Both the position numbers and the translations under genes were made by a program. Source: SCUN01 sp964343975 (GTDB lineage Bacteria; Acidobacteriota; Vicinamibacteria; Vicinamibacterales; SCN-69-37). From it: a DNA stretch of 9,406 bases. Below the pieces are notes generated by a model. That model made no database searches, had not been told where the DNA came from, and saw only the letters and a list, made by a program, of their open reading frames with translations. How positions within the stretch are numbered: position 1 is the stretch's first letter; every line of letters begins with the position of its first letter. Location: positions 1 to 9,406 of the forward strand of contig CAYFLU010000130.1 of assembly GCA_964343975.1 (NCBI GenBank), in the 5' to 3' direction. Shown one piece after another: positions 6,303 through 9,406 of the stretch.

Positions 6303-6307
6303 CGAAG

Positions 6308-6874
6308 TTGATCTTGACGAAACGATGCGGTTGGTGCGGTGATGATCCGCTCTATGTCGAGTACCACGACACCGAGTGGGGCGTGCCGCTGCACGACGAC
6401 CGGAAGTTGTTCGAGATGCTGATCCTCGAGGGCGCTCAGGCCGGGCTCTCGTGGATCACCATCCTTCGCAAGCGCGAGGCCTACCGGAAAGCGTTCGATC
6501 GATTCGATCCGAAGAAGATCGTCGACTACAAGGCGCCGAAGCTGCGCGAGCTGATGAACAACGCGGGCATCGTCCGCAACAAGTTAAAGATCGAAGGCAC
6601 GGTGAAGAACGCGAAGGCGTTCCTCGCCGTGCAGAAGGAATTCGGGAGCTTCGACGCCTACATCTGGCAGCTCGTCGGCGGCGCACCGATCGTGAATCAC
6701 CTCAAGGCCGGCGAGCGCATTCCGGCAACCACGCCCGAGTCGGACGCGATGAGCAAGGCGCTGAAGAAGCGCGGCTTCACGTTCGTCGGCTCCACGATCT
6801 GCTACGCCTTCATGCAAGCCACCGGCATGGTCAACGACCACGTCGTTGGCTGTATCGCCCGCCGGGTGAAATGA
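6308..6874 (+). CDS. tag: DNA-3-methyladenine glycosylase I
   Basis: This enzyme excises 3-methyladenine from alkylated DNA as the first step of base excision repair in the cytoplasm. The product is 188 aa, against 187 in E. coli Tag, and is collinear with it: RCGWCGDDPLYVEYHDTEWG (6-25), FEMLILEGAQAGLSWITIL (35-53, with E41 and W49 matching the E. coli active-site Glu38 and Trp46), ALKKRGFTFVGSTICYAFMQ (151-170) and MVNDHVVGC (174-182). The four zinc ligands of the family are present: C7, H20, H178 and C182. The start is a TTG; TTG at 6308 has the better-spaced Shine-Dalgarno, while TTG at 6314 would give a protein two residues shorter that begins MTKRCGW. It follows the peptidase gene in the same direction and may be co-transcribed with it if the gap is an artefact. 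Confidence 0.96.
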   Translation: MILTKRCGWCGDDPLYVEYHDTEWGVPLHDDRKLFEMLILEGAQAGLSWITILRKREAYRKAFDRFDPKKIVDYKAPKLRELMNNAGIVRNKLKIEGTVKNAKAFLAVQKEFGSFDAYIWQLVGGAPIVNHLKAGERIPATTPESDAMSKALKKRGFTFVGSTICYAFMQATGMVNDHVVGCIARRVK

Positions 6875-6912
6875 CCGTGCATGTGGGTGTGGGGGTTGGA
6901 CGCAGATCCGGA

Positions 6913-6932
6913 CCGGGTGGTTAGGCCACCGG
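6913..6932 (+). terminator. Weak hairpin downstream of tag
   Basis: GGTGG (6916-6920) pairs with CCACC (6926-6930) across the loop TTAGG, with two further C-G pairs outside a bulged G. It lies 38 nt after the tag stop. There is no T-tract, so the terminator role is uncertain. Confidence 0.3.
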
Positions 6933-6967
6933 CGTACGCGGAAATTTGCCGGGCCGCGACGTGGCCG

Positions 6968-6995
6968 CGCGGGAAATCTCCGCAGTTTTCCCGCG
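6968..6995 (+). terminator. GC-rich 9-bp hairpin downstream of tag
   Basis: CGCGGGAAA (6968-6976) pairs perfectly with TTTCCCGCG (6987-6995) around a 10-nt loop. It is the strongest stem after tag and may end its transcript or block read-through. It is followed by GC-rich sequence, not T residues, so an intrinsic terminator is not proved. Confidence 0.35.
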
Positions 6996-7025
6996 GGCGC
7001 GGCGGATTCCGCAGCCGCTTCCCCG

Positions 7026-7092
7026 GTGTTCACAGGAGATGCCGGGTTCTCGTTACTTGGCAACCCGCTTGCATTAGAGGGTGGCGTGAACC
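7026..7092 (+). ncRNA. Possible structured leader RNA (class unknown)
   Basis: GTTCAC (7028-7033) can pair with GTGAAC (7086-7091), enclosing CGGGTT/AACCCG (7043-7048 with 7062-7067). Alternative pairings exist: GCC (7041-7043) with GGC (7059-7061), followed by ACCC (7063-7066) with GGGT (7079-7082). The string GGCAACCC then a loop then GGGTGG recalls the core of SAM-I/SAM-IV riboswitches, but the rest does not fit well. The -10 hexamer of the next gene lies downstream, which argues against a leader role unless another promoter exists. Confidence 0.2.
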
Positions 7093-7152
7093 TCAGTCGC
7101 ACGTCGAGCGCGTCATTTCCCGCCGTTAATCCGGCCGGTGAGACACGTCGTG

Positions 7153-7158
7153 TAGACT
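7153..7158 (+). promoter_or_regulatory. -10-like hexamer TAGACT, possible leaderless promoter of the membrane-protein gene
   Basis: TAGACT is followed by 8 nt (GGGAGCTC) and then the ATG at 7167. GGGAG in this spacer resembles a Shine-Dalgarno sequence but is only 3 nt from the start, closer than usual. The 11-bp palindrome at 7143-7153 overlaps the first base of the hexamer and could be an operator. Confidence 0.4.
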
Positions 7159-7166
7159 GGGAGCTC

Positions 7167-7658
7167 ATGCCCGTCAAGAAGTGGATCACGCGTGGCCTCT
7201 CTGGGCTGCTGATCAGCTTCCACGTGTGGCTCCTGGCCACGCAGTGGCAGGCTGGGCGGCTCACCGACCCTGGCCTCTTGATCCGCTGGGCGGCAGCACT
7301 CGCGCTGGTGCTGTCGCTACGCGCCCTCTACAAGTCGGGCGCGTCCGCCTTCTCCCGCAAGTCGGTGGTGATCTGGCTGCTGGCCGTTCTGCTCCACGGC
7401 CCGGCCGTCGCCTCCCGCGCGGGTATCGTCGTGAACTTCAATGCGCTGCCGGAAGCGGCCGCCACACTCGTCGTGGAAACGACGGCGGTGGCCGGCGCCT
7501 TCCTCCTCGCACTCGCCGTGATCAGCGCGGTGCTGCGTGCAGGCCGCGCCCCGATCTTCCGCGCCTGGGCTCCCGTCACCCTCCTCGGCGGACCCGCGCA
7601 CCTCACCGACGGTTACCAGACCGTCGTCTCGGCACGTCCCCCACCACGCCTCGCGTAA
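7167..7658 (+). CDS. Small integral membrane protein, function unknown
   Basis: I do not recognise a family. The product is 163 aa, with about four predicted membrane segments (roughly 10-27, 36-55, 67-84 and 98-124), a basic start (MPVKKWITR) suggesting a cytoplasmic N-terminus, and a C-terminal tail of about 38 residues rich in Pro and Arg (ending ARPPPRLA). Two histidines lie in or by membrane segments (H19 in SFHVW, H77 in LLHGP); they could bind heme or metal, but nothing proves it. There is no cysteine. It lies 131 bp upstream of a TonB-dependent receptor on the same strand, so a link to uptake is possible but unsupported by any motif. The ATG at 7167 is chosen from the nearby -10 hexamer and because the in-frame sequence upstream (47 codons) is unlike a leader. 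Whether the gene is real rests on the hydrophobic periodicity and the start signal. Confidence 0.7.
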   Translation: MPVKKWITRGLSGLLISFHVWLLATQWQAGRLTDPGLLIRWAAALALVLSLRALYKSGASAFSRKSVVIWLLAVLLHGPAVASRAGIVVNFNALPEAAATLVVETTAVAGAFLLALAVISAVLRAGRAPIFRAWAPVTLLGGPAHLTDGYQTVVSARPPPRLA

Positions 7659-7683
7659 GTCTCGTCACACAGCACCTTTTGTG

Positions 7684-7735
7684 AACGCACCGATGGTGTG
7701 TTCAAACGACGCACGTCGTTGATGCCCGAGGCATC
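7684..7735 (+). promoter_or_regulatory. Three consecutive hairpins upstream of the TonB receptor gene
   Basis: Hairpin 1: AACGCACC (7684-7691) with GGTGTGTT (7695-7702), one G-T pair. Hairpin 2: AACGACG (7705-7711) with CGTCGTT (7714-7720). Hairpin 3: GATGCC (7721-7726) with GGCATC (7730-7735). Loops are only 2-3 nt, so as DNA they may be protein-binding palindromes instead. They could terminate the membrane-protein transcript, act in the receptor mRNA leader, or be operators. No promoter for the receptor is obvious in 7659-7789. Confidence 0.4.
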
Positions 7736-7776
7736 TCGACTGGAGACACGCGCACGTTCGGTTACGGCATTGGTTT

Positions 7777-7783
7777 GAGGGAG
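7777..7783 (+). promoter_or_regulatory. Shine-Dalgarno GAGGGAG of the TonB receptor gene
   Basis: GAGGGAG ends 6 nt before the ATG at 7790 and supports that start. It implies a leadered mRNA, unlike the five genes with a -10 hexamer at the start codon. Confidence 0.65.
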
Positions 7784-7789
7784 ACAGTC

Positions 7790-9406
7790 ATGTCAGCGTT
7801 TCGAGTTCTTCGTGGATTGGCGTTTGCGGCGATGCTTACCGCGGCGGCCACGGCACAGGCGGCCCCAGCGATGGGCGCCGACAACATCAACGGCGTCGTG
7901 AAGGACGCCTCGGGCGCCACGGTGGGCGCGGTAAAGATCGTGTTGCGCGATCTGGCCACCGGCCAGGAAATCGCGGTGGAAACGGCCAAGGACGGCACCT
8001 ACTCGGTGGCGACGAAAACCACGGGCACGTTCCTCGTCATCGCGCATCGCGACGGCTTCGCGGAATTCGCGCGCACGATCGTGATCACGAGTGCCGAGCA
8101 GAAAGTCGATTTCCCGATCACGCTCGAGCTCGGATCGCTCGCCACGGAAGTGACCGTCACGGCGGCGCGCTCGGTGCGTGAGATCCGCCAGATCCCGCTC
8201 AACATCGGCTCGATCTCGCAGGAACAACTGCAGCAGATGAACCCGACGTCGACGGGCACGGCGCTGACGAATGAAGCGAACGTGAACCCGGTCGGCGACG
8301 GCGCGTTCGGCGTGCGGCCCCGGCTGCGTGGTCTCGACTCCACGCGTCTGCTCGTGCTCGTGGACGGCGAGCGCATGAACACCGCGCGCCTCGCGACGAA
8401 CCGCGCCGGTGCGGAGACCGGCCTCGTGGCCACCGACAGCGTGGAGCGCATGGAAGTGGTGAACGGCGCCGGCACGCTGATGTACGGCTCGGACGCGCTC
8501 GGCGGCACGATCAACATCCTGACGAACGCGCCGCAGTTCGCCGCGAAGCAGCGCGCGTTCTACGGCTTCAACGGCTTCTACAGCTCGAACGAGAACGGCC
8601 GTCGCGGCACGCTGATGTTCGGCACCGAAGGCCCGCGAGTGTCGCTGCGCATCCAGGGCGGCGCGGAGCAGTTCGACAACTACCGCTCGGGCAAGATCAC
8701 GACGCCCGAAGACACGTCCGCGTTTCTCACGTCGGGCCAGATCAAGCGCGTGGACACGATCGACACGAACTTCGGCTTCAACTTCAAGGCGTTCCCTGAT
8801 CCGTTCAACGCGCCGTACGTGCGCACCGACTCGCTGATCCCGAACTCGGGCGCGAAGGCCAACTTCATGAATGCGGCCGCGCTCGTGAAGCTCGCCGACG
8901 CGCAGACCCTCACGGTGCGCTACCAGCAGCGCCGCGCGAAGGACGTCGGCTTCCCCGACTTCGCGACGCCGTACTTCTTCAACGCCACGTCACTGCCCTA
9001 CAGCAACCTCGACCGGTTCTCGGCGCGCTACGAATACCAGGCCGTGAACTCGTGGCTCCGCAACGTGTCGGTGGCCGCGCACTGGCAGCGCACCGAGCGC
9101 GAACTCGACAACGTCCTGTCGGTGCAGTTCCCGGCGCCGTCGGCCACGTTCTTCCCGATCACGGTCTTCCGCCTCGACATCCTCTCGCAGACGACGCAGA
9201 AGGTGACGACGCCGGGCGTGGATGTGCAGGCGGTGTTCGTGCCGGCGACGAACCACATCGTGACGACGGGCCTCTCGATCTATCAGGACAACAGCGCGGA
9301 CCAGCGCACGTCGACCACGACCACGTCGATGCTCGGTCAGGTGGCGGTCGGCGCGCGCGGTCCAGCGGCGGTGGTCTTCCCGTCGCCGATCGTGCTCGGC
9401 GCGCCG
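7790..9406 (+). CDS. TonB-dependent outer-membrane receptor with N-terminal carboxypeptidase-regulatory domain, 3' end outside window
   Basis: The frame is open for 539 codons to the right edge, so most of the beta-barrel end is missing. Residues 1-24 are a signal peptide (FRVLRGLAFAAMLTAAATAQA). A carboxypeptidase-regulatory-like beta-sandwich follows (about 32-114: INGVVKDASGATVGAVKIVL, TAKDGTYSVATKTTGTFLV). EVTVTAARS (120-128) is a TonB-box-like segment at the start of the plug. The plug (about 131-247) has the family signatures LRGLDSTRLLVLVDGERMN (179-197), SVERMEVVNGAGTLMYGSDA (217-236) and LGGTINILT (237-245). The barrel follows, rich in alternating strands (TLTVRYQQRR, RFSARYEYQAV). 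It should take up a ligand across the outer membrane using TonB energy. The plug resembles iron, heme or cobalamin-type receptors more than SusC, but the ligand cannot be read. Confidence 0.95.
   Translation, partial: MSAFRVLRGLAFAAMLTAAATAQAAPAMGADNINGVVKDASGATVGAVKIVLRDLATGQEIAVETAKDGTYSVATKTTGTFLVIAHRDGFAEFARTIVITSAEQKVDFPITLELGSLATEVTVTAARSVREIRQIPLNIGSISQEQLQQMNPTSTGTALTNEANVNPVGDGAFGVRPRLRGLDSTRLLVLVDGERMNTARLATNRAGAETGLVATDSVERMEVVNGAGTLMYGSDALGGTINILTNAPQFAAKQRAFYGFNGFYSSNENGRRGTLMFGTEGPRVSLRIQGGAEQFDNYRSGKITTPEDTSAFLTSGQIKRVDTIDTNFGFNFKAFPDPFNAPYVRTDSLIPNSGAKANFMNAAALVKLADAQTLTVRYQQRRAKDVGFPDFATPYFFNATSLPYSNLDRFSARYEYQAVNSWLRNVSVAAHWQRTERELDNVLSVQFPAPSATFFPITVFRLDILSQTTQKVTTPGVDVQAVFVPATNHIVTTGLSIYQDNSADQRTSTTTTSMLGQVAVGARGPAAVVFPSPIVLGAP

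Larger units (their letters stand above)
6875..7166. other. 292-bp palindrome-rich intergenic region after tag
   Basis: No convincing gene lies here. It holds a small hairpin (6913-6932), a GC-rich hairpin (6968-6995), an 11-bp palindrome (7002-7012), a possible structured RNA (7028-7091) and an 11-bp palindrome ACACGTCGTGT (7143-7153) next to the -10 of the following gene. The open frame from 7026 into the membrane-protein gene does not look like protein. Confidence 0.6.

Noticed and set aside
5291..6394. Minus-strand open frame crossing the N run
   Set aside because: It reads through 100 N and the repeat (translated as Leu/Thr/Ser/Tyr repeats) and is antisense to the peptidase and tag.
6881..7129. 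82-codon forward open frame after tag
   Set aside because: Trp/Arg/Pro-rich composition, no ribosome-binding site, and it covers the palindrome-rich intergenic DNA.
7144..7719. Shared CACGTCGT upstream of the membrane-protein gene (7144-7151) and the TonB receptor (7712-7719) as a common operator
   Set aside because: The same 8-mer also occurs inside the TolB-like gene near 517-524, so chance in GC-rich sequence is likely.

Overview
The window is high-GC, gene-dense bacterial DNA. Exported WD40-like/TolB proteins, an M28 peptidase, a carboxypeptidase-regulatory-domain TonB receptor and long acidic-rich secreted proteins together suggest a Gram-negative soil or sediment Acidobacteriota, perhaps Vicinamibacteria. 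This is an inference from gene style; there is no marker gene here. A run of 100 N (6112-6211) shows that it is a draft scaffold, probably metagenomic.

Layout from left to right: (1) the 5' part of an exported beta-propeller (TolB/PD40-like) gene on the minus strand, cut by the window edge; (2) divergent from it, dinB (DNA polymerase IV), followed 27 nt later by an exported ComEC-like metallo-beta-lactamase-fold hydrolase; (3) convergent with that, an exported protein with two cyclophilin domains, the two 3' ends sharing a hairpin; (4) a 139-bp divergent intergenic region containing a perfect 23-bp inverted repeat (90 bp in all); (5) a zinc M28-family peptidase, probably a lipoprotein, whose last codons and stop lie in a GTAAGAA heptamer repeat; (6) an assembly gap flanked by the same 55 bp on both sides; (7) tag (3-methyladenine DNA glycosylase I); (8) a 292-bp palindrome-rich intergenic region with a possible structured RNA; (9) an unrecognised small four-helix membrane protein; (10) a 131-bp region with three consecutive hairpins; (11) the 5' part of a TonB-dependent receptor running off the right edge.

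Most of the content is ordinary: cell-envelope and secreted hydrolysis functions, plus two DNA-repair genes (dinB, tag) that are not in one operon. I see no defence system, CRISPR array, transposase, rRNA or tRNA. The most notable signals are regulatory. Five genes have a TANNNT -10-like hexamer ending only 6-8 nt before the start codon and no convincing Shine-Dalgarno, which predicts leaderless transcripts. The two TCTAGAAT examples share all eight bases, and so do the two TATGCT examples share that hexamer. The other genes (MBL hydrolase, tag, TonB receptor) have Shine-Dalgarno sequences instead. The second notable signal is the perfect 90-bp palindromic element between the cyclophilin and peptidase genes.
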